A stretch of DNA of 64,000 nt from Ptychodera flava. Taxonomy: Eukaryota; Hemichordata; Enteropneusta; Ptychoderidae. Below the pieces are notes generated by a model that was not told the origin of the DNA, made no database searches, and saw nothing but the letters and a program-made list of their open reading frames with translations. The stretch is taken from the NCBI RefSeq assembly GCF_041260155.1, contig NC_091942.1, forward strand, positions 12,181,001 through 12,245,000, in the 5' to 3' direction. Both the position numbers and the translations under genes were made by a program. Below are positions 26,206 to 39,098 of the stretch, piece after piece; within the stretch, counting starts at the first letter, position 1; every line of letters begins with the position of its first letter.

Positions 26206-27557
26206 CAAAGGATCAACGAAAAGGAGAAAAAAACAAACAAATAAACACATTAAGTAAAGAACAAAAAAGTTCAACAACATCCAAAGGAAAACAGGCCATA
26301 CACAGACAATACAAATATACAATCTCACACTGGATTGGATTCAGATCCAAATATATCAATAATAGTTTCGTTACTAAATGAACAAATGTAATTCTAGAGG
26401 TCATACACGAACAAAATAAAGATAACAATATTAAGAGACTGAAGAAGAACTCACATTCAAGAGTTTCGAAATGCATGTTGAAATGGATCACAAATGATTT
26501 TGACACTACAGACCGAACGACGAATCGTCATAGTACATCCAAAAATAAATTAACCCCCCCAAAAATACACATATTAAGAGTAACATACGAAAAAACTGAA
26601 CATCCTCAAAAATAGTATGGTGCGTTGAGCCGCCTTCCCCTTTTCACCTTTAGAGAACCCGAGTAACTTTGGAAATATCTTCTATAAGTCATTGTACTCC
26701 AAACCCGTAGTATTTTTCCGATACACAAAGTGTGACTAATCATGGATTCAATGTGACGTCAGCAGATTCCATATCAACCTCGAAAGTAGTGTAAATCACA
26801 ACGTTTTTTTCTTAAATGTACATAAAATGCATTGATAGTCGAACTAGGAAAAAGTTCCCACCTTACTTAATCATTGATTCGGGTTAGAAAATCACAACTC
26901 AGGTTGGTTTCAGCAAAGGCATAAAGATCACTAACTTACTTAGAAACATAACAGAGGCTCTTAGCAGAGTGAAACACAATTACCAGAACACTGTCGGCAT
27001 CAGTTTATATCTTTTTACAAGTAAACAGACAAGTACTCGAAAATGGGCGAAGGCTTAACTATTCGGCTGCTTACATGTCTGATTATGAACATTAAATTTG
27101 CAACAGAAAAAGTTGTTTATGTACGTGCAACTATTAAAACAGTGATGTAAAACCTACTGTGTTAAAATAACTGCACGAAGTACAGTAAATGATAATAATG
27201 TAGAGTTACGCTTAACAAAGAATTGTTTACAGCTGGCCGCTATCTTGAAATTATGCAAATTAGCATGTAATTCAAATAATATATGCCAACATTTATGTCC
27301 AAGTTTGCCGTTAGCACCTGCTGGGTGATTGAACGAGAAAAACAAAGTTATAGTATGTATAAAGCCATTTGAGTCTTCTTTCTCATACAAAGTGCAATAA
27401 GCTGGCAGCCATTTTGATTATGCTAATTTTCTCAAATTGCTCAATGCTGACAGAGGGCCAGTAATTATATTCTTTTTGTGGTGGTCTTGACAAACGAAAT
27501 CCACCAAGCAAAAAAACTTAAGACCACAAAGCAAGGTTTACCCCACTGGCTGCCGGA

Positions 27558-29935
27558 CTATAGCAGTAATTGTTTTTCGCACTTGTCTACTAGTGCTAGC
27601 TGGAAGTAAAAATTCCCTCTTTTCTATTATCTATTTTACTACCCACAACGTTGGTTACGCATGCCAAGGGTTGGTATGCTGACCTTAGCAGAAGAATAAG
27701 AAATCCAGGATAGAGGAAATCCCAAAAGGGAATTTGGACTTGTGGAACATTTTGGGCAAAATTGTGAGTTCAATGTTTGATAAGGAACTTGATTCCATAA
27801 TGTTTTTCCTAAAAAATCGAACCACCTAACAGTAAACCCGGTGCTATGCTCTTTCTAAGTCAAATGGAGCAAATGGTGGTTTATTCCTTGGATAGAATTG
27901 AATATGAAAGCAAATATAGTATCTTTTTATGTGGATGACTATGCAAAAGTAAAAGTATTGTTGGTTTTCTTTGTAATTGTATAGTGCTGTAGCATAGACA
28001 GTAGACAAAAGGATTTGGTTATGGGTAAGAGTTGGTAGACAAGCAATGTAATGATAAGTTTTAGGAGATAAGTTTTTGAAGAAAATATATCATTTCTGAA
28101 GATTGTATCCAGCTCACATTAGGACAAATTTCTGCCTGCAAAAATGTATTAATTGGCCTCAAAAGTGAAAGATTTAAACTTTTGCCAAAACTTTCCTCAG
28201 TGAAACATTTTACCAGTTTCTTACCATATCAAGAATAAAATCAGGAGTCACTGCACAAAGCTTGGCACGGGAGGAATAAATTGCCTAACATTTATCAATA
28301 CTTGAAAATTAATTCAAAACGGGCGCTCCTTGTGTTATCTCAATGGGGAAACTAACACATTTCGATTTTTCACCGACAGTCGTTTGTTTTCGCTGTAGAA
28401 ACATTTTGCACTGTGTTTACATTGTCTTTGAAATTTCATACACTGTACAAACGTAAATACTAGCCTTATTTGAGAATTAAGGATCAAAAAGTAGACATGA
28501 ACACTCTGTTCTCACTATTACATGTACCTCCAATACAAGGCTGTATAGGCTAATACTAAGGTACTATTGAGAAACCTATACGAGCAGAAATTGTAATCAT
28601 TGATATTGACTCACGCGAGCAGAGTGATCATTCTCCTTAAATCAGATCCTTCATAATGACTTCACACAGAAAAAGGAGTAGATTCTGAAGTGTCTGTGTT
28701 TCGATGTATAAACAGCCTCAGGCCAAAAAGCTCAATTGACGATGGCGTCAATCATACGTAAGCAAAGGGCTCCGCCATAAGCATTCACTCTAAAAACAGC
28801 ATAAGGTTAAATCTCTGTTGAGAAAGGACAGGTTAGACTCAGTGCTTAAGAGATATCCTATGATTTATTATGATCAGTACAATGGGAGATTCCTCAGGGA
28901 AAAGTGCATTTTCCATTGCCATACCCCTTGCCACGCCAATGAGCAAAATAAGACAAAATAATTTTTCAAATATTAATTTACGCTTAATCATGCAACTTTC
29001 ATCCTCGAAAAGCTTTTCAGATCTAGAATATACCCTGAAGATTCAGTGAATCAAATAATGTGACTTTCGATAGCGTAAGTCTGAGAGAAATCAAAGACAA
29101 AAAAATGCAGTGATAGTGACGTCACATCTTGAGTATGTCGCATGTGTTGTTCAGTCAATTATTTCAATTCGAATTCAATTTATTTTGTTTTATATTCCTA
29201 TATTTACTTAATAATAATTTGTTTGTTTGTTTGTTTATCGTGGCTGATTGAGAAAGGATATACTTTCCTTTCGAAACACCTTGGTTTTGTTTTACCAGAG
29301 GTCCATATATATCCTTCTTTCACGACTTTGACTGTGTTATGTGTACCGGTACTTCGTTCATAGTCTTGCTGTTGTACTGTGTTTGTCATATACAATAACT
29401 GTGTAATACGACTTTTGACCTATGACTTTTCGATAACGGATGGGTATGATTGCTATCAATTCATCGATATCTGTTATTATATTGATGCGAGGTTTTACCA
29501 TTTTACGATGAGTCAACATGGTAAGCTTATATCAATTTTCAATAGCCGCACACACAAGTACAAGATAGTGACAGAACCCGTGTTGTGGTACACTGCTTTT
29601 GCCGCCTGCAGTGATAGACATCAGTGGACGGTATTGCTTGTGTGTAGATTTTTATGAAACAAAATGTGAAATTGACCAAATCTGGGTGTGTTGGGCATGT
29701 TGAACAAATGTCTTCTCTCACCTAACAACTATGGTGCTAACCTGTAGGCCTACTACATGTATTTTCCTTCTTTTAAACTCCTAATTTGTTTAGGTAAGAG
29801 AGGTAAATTTTCATTTCCGTTTTAGTTAGGCCTATTGGTCGCCGCGGACTTAGCCTGTGGGACATATAAATTTAGCTCTGCCCATTCGCCCGGGAGGTTA
29901 ACCAAACACTTTCAAAGCTGGATGAAGGGTAGTAC
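27558..29935. other. Intergenic region, no gene recognised
   Basis: I found no exon with splice support or family resemblance between the 3.9-kb element and the repeat array. It is AT-rich with short open frames below 100 aa on both strands, a GTTT microsatellite at about 29215-29237, and a more GC-rich patch at 29835-29900. It separates the ERI2 locus from the segmental duplication. Confidence 0.6.
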
Positions 29936-30715
29936 ATGTGCACATCAATTTGTTTCACGAGGATATCCAATATGGCCGCTAGGCGGTCGAATTCATACAA
30001 TTTTTGCGTCATAACCATCATGCTGATACATCTGGACAGATCTCATTCAAAGTTAGCACGTCACTTTGTGTAGCGATACGATCCATTATGGCTACTGGAG
30101 AATCATTGTGTCATTTTTTTCATATCCAGTGCGAAAACTTGAAAATGTCCAACCCAATTTCATTCGAATTTTGAACAAGGACATTGTACTATGATATACA
30201 TATGTGCACATTAACTTTCGCTTTAAAACGATTCTTTCAAACTTGGCATAATTATTTTTTTATTTTTCATATGTATGTTATATTTTGTAGTGGTACAATT
30301 CAATTCTACTCCAGGGTAATCATTTTGTCCAATTTTCCTTGTTTACAGCCATTTTCAAAGACTTTACTTTGACATAACCATGGCTCTTGAGCTGCCATTT
30401 TGGTACTAGTTTTTCCTGCCTGGAGTTATTTCTTGAACGTATCTGGACCGAATTCATTCAAAGAACGCCTAAGAGCCCAAGTGTACTTATGATTTTTCAC
30501 ACACACGTTTGCCTTGACATAATTCAATATGTATGGCTGCTGACTAATCATTCCTTTGCAAATGTTTTTTGTGTCCTTAACAAATTCCGAGACAAGAACA
30601 GATTTCATTCGAAGTTCATTCTTGACAAGGACAATGTGCCATCTTAGCATCTACGTACGTTAACAAGTGTCGTAATACGATCCAACATCGCCGCTGGGCG
30701 GCCATCAGGTGTGTT
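29936..30715. repeat. Decayed reverse-orientation array of the ~150-bp repeat
   Basis: The motifs 'gcacatcaatttgttt', 'gatccaatatggccgc'-like blocks and 'ttcattcaaagtt' recur at about 29940, 30050, 30160-30240, 30330-30470 and 30520-30710. They are the reverse complement of the units at 2330-3110, but much more diverged and irregularly spaced. The array ends within 15 bp of the left edge of duplication unit A. Confidence 0.65.
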
Positions 30716-30917
30716 TTGTTTTATGTATCAGCAGCTCGATTTAATTAATGCACTGTGGTGTAAATATGTGTGTCAATCTGTGTTACGAAATGACTATTGC
30801 GCTATGACATGCATCAATGTCGTGTTGCAGCCTTACGAAGGTCAAACTGTGAAGTGCATTTTTCAAGTATTGCATGCCAACAGCGAAAGCGCAACCAAGC
30901 TATCAGCATGTGAGCAT

Positions 30918-30938
30918 TGTGTGTGTGTGTGTGTGTGT
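30918..30938. repeat. GT microsatellite in unit A
   Basis: About ten GT repeats. The unit B counterpart (44802-44814) is shorter, showing length change since duplication. Confidence 0.8.
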
Positions 30939-31174
30939 TTGTCATCGTTCCAAACAACGTATAGTACTGATTATTAAGCAATGAGCAATTTTTAATGATT
31001 CTTGGTTACGAAATTGTGACCAATATGTAGCACATAGTCACTCAGTACAATAGACACGAAGTAGTATATTCAAAACAGTGAGCACCAGTTCCAACAGTTT
31101 GTCAAGCGGGGACTATGTCATTCGCTGTGACTTGTTTAATTTAGTTTTGTTTGTTTGTTTGTTTGTTTGTTTGC

Positions 31175-31414
31175 TCAATAAAAAGAAAAGGTGAATAATT
31201 TGCGCAAAGTGATACCTGATTCAGATAACTGTAATCTCATGCTAGGTACAGCTCTTGCCACTTTTTCCTTCTTCTCCGCAAAATTGAACGTTCCATTTCT
31301 CTGTTTCTTCATCTTTTTACTGAATTTCTTATCGCAACCACTCATATTTCTTGCCGACTTCTGTTTTTTATTGTAATTACCTCGCTGAGAGGTACCAATA
31401 AGATAAGAATACAA
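31175..31414 (-). other. 79-codon open frame conserved in both duplication units (unit A copy), function doubtful
   Basis: This lysine-rich frame (DKKFSKKMKKQRNGTFNF) is open in both units despite two 3-nt indels. However, most base differences between the copies change the amino acid, so selection for the protein is not supported. The unit B copy is at 45043-45282. It lies beside a GTTT microsatellite (31145-31173). Most likely noncoding. Confidence 0.2.
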
Positions 31415-31923
31415 AGGGACGCCACAAAGTTCAATTCAATGATACATTTTATTAGAACTGCCGTGAAAGACCAAAGCCCAAGTTTCATCAAGAAATAACT
31501 CGTGACTTTAAAAATTAGACGATCTACAGTGAAGTTATAAAGTTATAAAGTTGTATGATTCGATGATGTTATTTTGCTGAAGGTGTGCTTATCTAAATTA
31601 TGAAGAGAGAAAAGCTTCACATTCTCATTGAACACACTAGCTATGCCATTTCTTAAGTTTTTTTTCCGAACCAGTAAGGTTCTTTTTAAAATGGAATTTT
31701 AGGTTTGTGAGAAGTATGACTATAAAAACATCCAATGGCGTGTAATTTATGAACAAACTGATTTTGTTTGTAAGTGCTAGCAGCTTAACAATAAAACGTA
31801 CTATTTTTTTTAGGATTTTTCTGTCGTTTGCGCTTTGACAATTAGGAATGTATTGATATTTTGTTTTACTATAGCCATCTAAACAAAGTATAGTCATATC
31901 TATTCATCCATTTCACTCAATAA

Positions 31924-32098
31924 GGGACCCGTCATTATTTACGGCCCGGGGGTCGGAGGAATGTGAGGGGGGGTCACTCAAAAATGAAAACTTCAAGGGG
32001 GTTGCTCAAAATATGGAGAGGAAGAAGGGGACGCTACTCAATTTTTATGCGAAATAAATTAAAACACCTCTCAGATTGCACAATTGCACACATCAATC
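31924..32098. mobile_element. Left-end fragment of TAA-flanked (Harbinger-like) element, unit A
   Basis: The TAA at 31921 is followed by GGGACCCGTCATTATTTACGG, the same terminus as the full copies at 39476, 45790 and 59295. The element is cut off near 32098, where unit A sequence jumps to the region homologous to unit B 49070. This is the deletion breakpoint that removed the rest of the element in unit A. Confidence 0.75.
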
Positions 32099-32214
32099 TT
32101 TCCATGGTAACTGTGGCAAAATTGGAACAGGTGACAGTATACCTTTCATGGTCTTGTTTCCTTAGGGAATTGTTTAATGTCACATAAAAGCTACAAGCAA
32201 ATTTAGAGGAGTGC

Positions 32215-33806
32215 TCAATCTCTTGGTTTTAGTTTTTTCTCATTTAAGAGAGCCTTCGAAATACGTGGAAACCATGACTCGAAACAGTGCAAACCGTTCT
32301 TGAATAGTAGGTGATCCACGTATCTTTCTCGTTCGCTCGGGTCGATTTCCATCGTTCGGTATTTAGTGTATACCTCGTTGGTTATCTTAGCGTGGCGAAT
32401 AGATACGTCGTTACACTGGGCGATAGCGAGTTGACCCAGGATGTCCACAAAGAACTCGCGATGGCCGATTCGCTCCAATTCAATGTCAAATCCACCGGCT
32501 TTGCGCACCGCCTGTGTTTTAGCCATCCAAAAGTTTGGGGCAATGTCTATGACTTGGCAGTTCGGAAACTCCTCCATTGTCCGGTATGCCCATGCTTTAC
32601 CTCGGTAAACGCAGTGCCCATCTTGCCCTCGATGATGATGCAACGTGCGCCAGCAAAGTGCGTCAGGATCTATGCAAGGGTTCACTTTGCCACCTTTACC
32701 TTGTACCATGCCTGCAACTAGGTCCAACTCGGCACTTGGTGACTCAAGTTTCTCTAACATCAGCTCAAGTTTTGTTGAACCTGTGAAAACAAAGTCATCA
32801 TCCACCCACAATAAGTATTTAGTTCGTATCTGACTGAGAGCCAAATTTTTACCGGCATTTAGCCCCTCGGCGTACGGCATCATGTACTGCTTTACATTTC
32901 GGCCCTCTATTTGTTGGGTATTTTTCGAATCGTCTGCGACCACGATGGTTAAATTTGGATAGTAGTTGTTGATACTGCGAACGAGCCTGTTAACAGCGTC
33001 GTACCGTTCAAATGTTTTAGTTGCCACCGTGACTTGTCGACCTATGCCACCGTTTCTTGGTCCGGTGTCATGGAGCAACGGTAGTGCAGAACGACTAATG
33101 AGTACGTTTAATGAAATTTCAAAACCTAGGAACAGTAATTCAATTTCTTCCCTTCCCTTAACCACATACTTCGTGCTGTTGTATATAACGTGTCCGAGAA
33201 CTTTGTTCAGGGTGTTCGCATCACTGTTAGTTGTTATCCTGAGTTCGTAAGTAGCATTCCCTTCTACTTTGACGTTTGAAAAGTCATCCTTTGACATTTC
33301 CACATACAGTGTACCCAAGAATGCCCTTGACCTGAACGTAATAGACAGTTCTTGACCTCGATGTCGTTCACCAAGCAGCGCGACAACTTCACGATGGACG
33401 CGGAGCCCAACCAATCTCACCGATTCCAAAGGCTCCGCTGTTATACCACTGCTAAGATAACTGACGGGCGACATAGCAGCGATTGGGTTGCTGTTGTGCA
33501 TATTTTCTTTGTTCCATTCCAAATACTCTTTTTGCTGTCTCTCCCTGGCCATTCCAGTCAGTGGACCGTGTTTCAACCTTGGACAATCGCAGGACAAACT
33601 TCTCACTTTCATTTTCATTTTCTCATAGAGTGGTTGTCTTCGCTAGCGCTCGATATTAGGTTGGAATCATCCCTTCTTAATTCCAAGGAATTAGAAAGTG
33701 GCGTATCTCGGTTCCTCTCACACTGGTTCTTTCCTTTCAACAAGAGGAAAACGATAACGATGAATTCCGCAAATGATACGAATAGTAACAACTTCGATTT
33801 CTTCAT
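32215..33806 (-). pseudogene. Beta-1,4-N-acetylgalactosaminyltransferase (GT12), unit A copy with N-terminal frameshift
   Basis: This is the paralogue of the intact gene at 49186-50778. The start at 33806 opens MKKSKLLLFVSFAEFIVIVF, a type II membrane anchor, but that frame ends at 33615-33617 (..SEDNHSMRK then stop). A single-base loss relative to unit B, near 33625-33632, shifts the frame. The remaining 467 codons (33618-32215) are open through the whole stem and catalytic domain: VTVATKTFERYD, VADDSKNTQQ, WVDDDFVFT (metal-binding DxD-type), APNFWMAKTQ, and the C-terminus KKLKPRD. Other indels against unit B are multiples of three. The product would be truncated and without an anchor if translation begins at the internal Met (33618). 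It could be a sequencing error, a recent pseudogene or a soluble form. No introns. Confidence 0.75.
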
Positions 33807-33899
33807 GGTCTTCTCCGATGAAGCGCTCAGTCTTTTATCGTGTGCTTGGATTGAGAGAAAACATTATGCCGTTACATGAAAGTTTACGAAATAAGGAGA

Positions 33900-36800
33900 G
33901 GTCGAACTTGATAATCATGCCAAAGAGCACAAAAATTCTATGGTCAACTCTGGGTTTAATAGACACGAACTGGTATCGTGAAGCAATTTGAATTTATATA
34001 GACAGCAGAAGCGGGACCTATCATTAAGTGTGTGGTCGTGATCCCTTAGGCACTGCCTAAAGCCAAACTAAAACCTTCAGATATTCCTGTGATCAGACAT
34101 TGCTTATCTCCCACACCTGAGAAAGACCTTTTCCAGGTAATCATGTTGAACCATGCAGGTTCATGTTGTCTTATCATACATGCATGTGGCTTTAAGCTAA
34201 TGAACAGCAAGTCGGTCAAGTACATTCTCTATACGCCCAAATCCTGAAATTAGCCATTTAAAAATAGCCCATTATAGTGTCTTGTATGTTGAACCATCAA
34301 AATATGTTAATTACCATGTATAGTATGATAGACATGAAGGCTATTAAACTTTCAACAGCGGCGTCGTTTTGGTCGTTTTGTAATAACAACGAAATATTAT
34401 TCAATTTACTATCACTTCATTCAACTTGCGGTGATAAGGTAATATGCACCTCGAAAGTGAAGACTTAAAATTTTGCTCTAACTTTCCTCAGAGAATCTTT
34501 CAATCATTCTCTTTCAAAATCAAGAATAAAAATAGGGGGTCACCGTGCAAATTTTGGTACTAGAGAAACCCAGGATTTACCGATATTAGAAATTCAAAAT
34601 GGCCGCCATCCCTGTGTAAGCTCTATAGAGAAAATAAAAATTTTCGAATTTCGAAAACTAAGCCAGTGAAAAGTGTTCTTTCACCAAGAGCTTTAAAAAT
34701 GAACCCCCACATGTGGTATATCAGAACAGAATTGTAAAAGTTTGAGAGTCCGAATGTCTGTCCCCGAGGTGCGTTCTACCTTAGGAGTCACCAACAATAG
34801 TTCACTTCCCATGATTTGCCTTCATCTGTTTGCGAAGTCAGTCATTTTGTATCGCTCTTTGAAACGTGGAGACAGAAAGTCTTCAGCGCGTACGAAACAA
34901 ATATCCAGCCCTGTTCGAGCCCAAACAAGGTTGTTTTCTCCTTGTCAGTGTCGTTCTAGACTGGCATTGTTATTCACATTCGCTTCAAACAAAAATATTT
35001 AAAAAATGACTGACTCAGAGTACCAGAAGAAGTTATTATCTCCAGGATTCGTATATTCGCACAGTTCCGAACAGTGAAGTTATCGGTGCCATCTTGTTGT
35101 CGTTCAGAGTTGCTACGGCCTATAAACATTCTTGTTATTTTCATTTTATTCCTTATCTCTAGGGCCAACTGAGGTCAAACGCCCCCTCCAAACAAACAAA
35201 AACCCAACAAAATACAGAAGCCTTCACACAGAAACGAAAATAAAGTGAAAATCCACTTCATCGTACAATTTGTGAGATCTATGATGAGAAACAACGCACT
35301 ATTGCATTGTCTGTTGTAATTGGATACTAAAAGAGTAAGTTTATAATTATCTTTTGTGCCTTCAAGTTGCTGTAATTTGGTATATATAAATATCTATGAA
35401 ATTGTAAATTGGTGACACTAATGTTTGGGTCCTTACAGAAATCTTAAAAAAGAATTCTAAACGTTTCTTTTATTAATCCGATAACTCACAAACCTCTCCT
35501 TCAAATGAATACGAAGACCTAAACTTTAAGGGTAAAATTAAATCCATGTAAATCACATTAGAAGATTGATGTTAATGGTTGACCGATATTAATGGTTGAT
35601 CTTCGACTACTGTTCAAGAAGAAAAACCAACATTTACATGTTAAGTCATACAATTGCGGTGAGGTCGCTTCCTCACAGGATAATTAATTCAGACAAATAT
35701 TGATAATAATATTATCAAATTGAAATATACTGCTTCAATGCAGAGTTTCTCTTGTCAGGTAAGGTCATGGGTAACATGAGGAGATGCACCTACTTTCTCG
35801 TACAATTAAAAAATGGCTATCTAGGTACAGTTTAAATAAACTTAAGGCAGCACTATGTTAAAGAACTGAGCAAAAAGCGATATATACACCTGTTATCCTA
35901 CATTCAAAAACAAATCGCAGTAAATAGTATTGTTTTAAGAAGCGTATGAGTTAAAGTCACGATGATTGAGTCTTAAAATGGCAACTGGAGTTTGAATTTA
36001 ACCGATTGTGCACACACTGTTGCATGTGAGTGAATCTAATGTTGATGAATACACTGACGAGGTTCAGAGGAACAATATGGTGTAAAAGACCTCGGGATAA
36101 AGTTTGATGTTTCGCAAATATCAAAGTTACCAAAAAATTTCGCAACCTTAGGATAAAACCAGTTCAGGAAAGAAGTGTTGACAATAATAAGACATATGCA
36201 ATGAAGTGATGTCAATTTGATGTGCGAGTCATATTTAAGAATGTAGAATGGCACGTTGTACAACTTAATGAATGACAAAATGCATGCCTTACCGAAAGGT
36301 GGTGATAAAATAGTCCCCCGTCGTTACAGCGTACAGTAGCAAAGGTATTCCTCAAAGAAATGTGAACGCCTCTTTGTAAAGATATTATGGCCTCAAATGT
36401 ATTCAAAATCTTGATTAAGTGGAGCTGTGAACCTCTCTGAAGATCGGACATGTCGAGTAGTTTGATTGCAGTATACCGTTATCATTCAATTTAGTCGTGA
36501 ACAAATGCATCATGGGTACAAATAAACATAAAAGCCGACCAAAATCCTGAAATTTTTAAGTCTTGATTTTATGATGAATTGCAACGCACGCAAATGTTAT
36601 TGCATGAAATGCGCAAAGCAGAACGCTTTGGTTCTTTGCTGATGAAAAATTCAACATTTCCTACACAGCGAAGGTTCATTGCTGCTCGCGCCCCGACGAG
36701 TACCTTTCACACCTCAAGGCCGCGTTGTAATACAGTCTTACTAGTATGCCATATTTTCTACCTTGCACAGTGAGGACATACCAGCATATGAATATGTATA

Positions 36801-38760
36801 TGATTAATAGATGGTGTCACTCTTTTCCTCTTTATAGAGTTCTGACAGTTCTGAAGTATGACGCTGACCTGAGTTCACATAAGGGGTGACAATCACGGGC
36901 TACATTGAAAAATTTGGTGCTATAGAAATTAATCATTTCCAGACCCTTTCAAATAAAGTAGACCGCCATCCCTGTATTAACTGCACGAGGAAAAATAAAA
37001 TTTTCGATTTTCACAAAGATAAGCAGATTAAATCTTTATTTATTCCAAGAGCTTCAAAATGACCCCAAGTATAAGTGGTGGACGTAGACCAAAGACGTAT
37101 CGTAAAACTTAGGGAGTCCAACTGTCTCCCCTAGGGTGCAATCTACCCCCAATTCTATCTTATAGGGAGATGACAGGGTTGAGAAGGGTCATTATTTTCA
37201 TGTAAAGTTTAGTGGCACATTGAAGGTCGTACTTTTCGTTCACATGGCCAGGAGGGAAATGATCACTTAATTTTTAGTAAATTTGAGATTGTAAAAATGT
37301 CAATTTTCACTATTTGCTCTTATTATCCATTCTAAAGGTCTTTGTAAGAGCGATTTCGTTTCTTTAAAGAACAACTCTTCGATACAATATTCAATACATT
37401 GAAGCGAAGCTAAACTTCGTTATCTCCACCATAGACAAAGTGTTAGCCTAGCTATACGTAGCAGACACCTCCAGGTACTTATCAACTTCTGTGTATATCA
37501 TACGAGTAACCCGTGCATGCTCCGCCCTCGATCCCAACCAGGAAAAATTGAATGTATTTGCGTGTGTAAATATCCTTAATCTTACCTTAATTCCGTAGTA
37601 TACATACCGCGGTTTCTGTATGGCACAGGCCTTTGTCGTTACCGAATGGTCTAAGGTGTATAGATATCATGGAGTTTTCTGCCAATGCCGCTTTCAGGGG
37701 AAAACAAACCCATAATGAGTTGGTTGGTTCACAATGCTCACTGACTGGCGAACCTGTGTATTTCAGGACACTGTGATTCCCTGTACGTACTCATAACAAC
37801 TGCCGGCAATCAAACGTATACGTCTGAGTTCGGGAGGGAAACTTCAAAATTCATGTCAATGATGTTGAGGAACAGGGGTGGGGGTTTTGAAGATATGTCA
37901 TTTTATAATCTCGGGAGATACTATAAACGGGTATACTATAAAATTGAAATAAAATATATTTGCAAGATCAGTCTCGCATTCGTGATCTCACAAATGCCTA
38001 TGGGTCGATTTTATGCCATATATGTAGCTTCTGCTGAAAATGATCCTCCACTAAGTGACTCTTTCTGGCTACAGTCTTCTAAAAAGTGAACCTCTCTTTA
38101 TAATGTTGGGCCCACTACCTTCCCCCACTTCTTAAACACAGGCATGGTATGAAATGAAAGATATTGTACTTTATGCGACTTGAAAAAAGTTTAGCATGAA
38201 TTTCACTTTTTATTAGAATGTCCTGCATGTAAGACTAACGTGCACTTTATATTTCAAGTGAAACTTATATTTGTAAATTTAACCGTTTGTTACAGTCATC
38301 AATGAAGGAACTTTACGTAAATTGTGTATATTTATTTATAATGTCTCAGTAAATAATTTTCCAACCGACTGTTAATACTTTATTTCGTACTATATTTATC
38401 AAATTGTAACTTTTTCTTCTGTAATGTAACTTTTGCAATTATATGGAATTCCTCTCTCTATATACATTTTCCAACCTTTTCTATCTCTTAAAAAAGCTTG
38501 ATTGTGTAAATTAATTTTTTTTACATTTGGCGCCTCGTAAATCGCGACACGGAATGAGCATGTGGTGTGTTATAAATATACCTACCGCCTTTGGAAATGA
38601 TTTTAAACCACCTTTGAAATGATTTTAAAAAATATAGTTAAACTGGGTCAAACAAATCATGGATGTAAAAAATCTATTTTTTACATCCATGAACAAATAC
38701 AGTTAGACTGCAATATACTGACTTGAAAACGAAAGTAAAGCTGCAATCTGTAGAGGGCGT
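33900..38760. other. Unit A noncoding stretch between glycosyltransferase and 7SL gene
   Basis: I see no exon or RNA gene here. It is AT-rich, collinear with pieces of unit B 50820-58640, and contains only short unsupported open frames. It may hold the promoter and 5' UTR of the minus-strand glycosyltransferase close to 33810-34000. Confidence 0.6.
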
Positions 38761-38766
38761 TATCAG

Positions 38767-38774
38767 TATAAATA
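38767..38774 (+). promoter_or_regulatory. TATA box of 7SL gene, unit A
   Basis: TATAAATA is centred about 29 bp upstream of the predicted RNA 5' end (38799). It is conserved at the same distance in unit B, with the following 'cagtaatttcgcc' also conserved. An upstream TATA plus internal elements fits RNA polymerase III transcription. Confidence 0.7.
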
Positions 38775-38798
38775 CAGTAATTTCGCCATCAGATATCG

Positions 38799-39098
38799 GC
38801 TGGGCGTAGTGGCGTGCGCCTGTAATCTAGCTACTTGGAGGCCGGGATTGTTGGATGGCTTGAGGACGGGGGTCCTGTTAGTCGTCGTTCTATGTATATC
38901 AGGCGTCCGCGCTAAGCTCGGCATCGATATGGTCGGCCTCGCGGAGGCAGGGACGACCAGGTCGCATAATGAGCGACGGACCGGTCCAGGGCGGAAACGC
39001 AGCAGACAAAAGTCCCCGTGTGGAGCAGTAGTGGGATCGCGCCCGTGAATAGGAGACGGCTAGCAGCCCGACCAAAATAGTCGGACTCAATCCCTTTT
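38799..39098 (+). ncRNA. RN7SL: 7SL RNA (signal recognition particle RNA), unit A copy
   Basis: The full-length ~300-nt match to animal SRP RNA is seen by direct comparison with the known vertebrate sequence. The 5' Alu domain begins GCTGGGCGTAGTGGCG, with the CTGTAAT U-turn used for SRP9/14 binding. Then come the S-domain block GTCCGCGCTAAGCTCGGCAT, the helix 6 loop GACGACCAGGTCG for SRP19, and the helix 8 SRP54 site CCGGTCCAGGGCGGAAACGC followed by AGCAG. The 3' Alu half GTAGTGGGATCGCGCC follows. It ends at TTTT (39095-39098), a Pol III terminator. There are four substitutions in ~300 nt against the unit B copy. The RNA scaffolds SRP, which targets secretory proteins to the ER. Full length, upstream TATA and no poly(A) tail argue for a true gene rather than a SINE or retropseudogene. 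Protein-like ORFs over it are spurious. Confidence 0.95.

Larger units (their letters stand above)
23699..27557. mobile_element. 3.9-kb element with ~150-bp terminal inverted repeats
   Basis: The left end begins TCCGGCAGCCAATCCAC at 23699. The right end, reverse complemented from 27557, begins TCCGGCAGCCAGTGGGG. Similarity continues for ~150 bp through 'cttaagttttttt', 'ctctgtcag..ttgagcaattt' and 'attagcata..caaaatgg'. If the termini are extended by TAG, a possible 3-bp TAG flank is seen on both sides, but the target duplication is unclear. Just inside the left end is a 152-bp direct repeat (23862-24165). The interior is dominated by a decayed Penelope-type reverse transcriptase. I recognise no transposase, so superfamily is unassigned. 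Confidence 0.65.

Noticed and set aside
32311..33879. Plus-strand ORFs of 62-175 codons opposite the unit A glycosyltransferase (and the same in unit B, 49282-50809)
   Set aside because: Antisense shadows of the strongly conserved minus-strand coding sequence; no family resemblance.
38809..39090. Open frames on both strands over 38809-39090 and 58707-58988 (79 and 63 codons), conserved between copies
   Set aside because: They lie wholly within the 7SL RNA genes; conservation reflects the RNA, not a protein.
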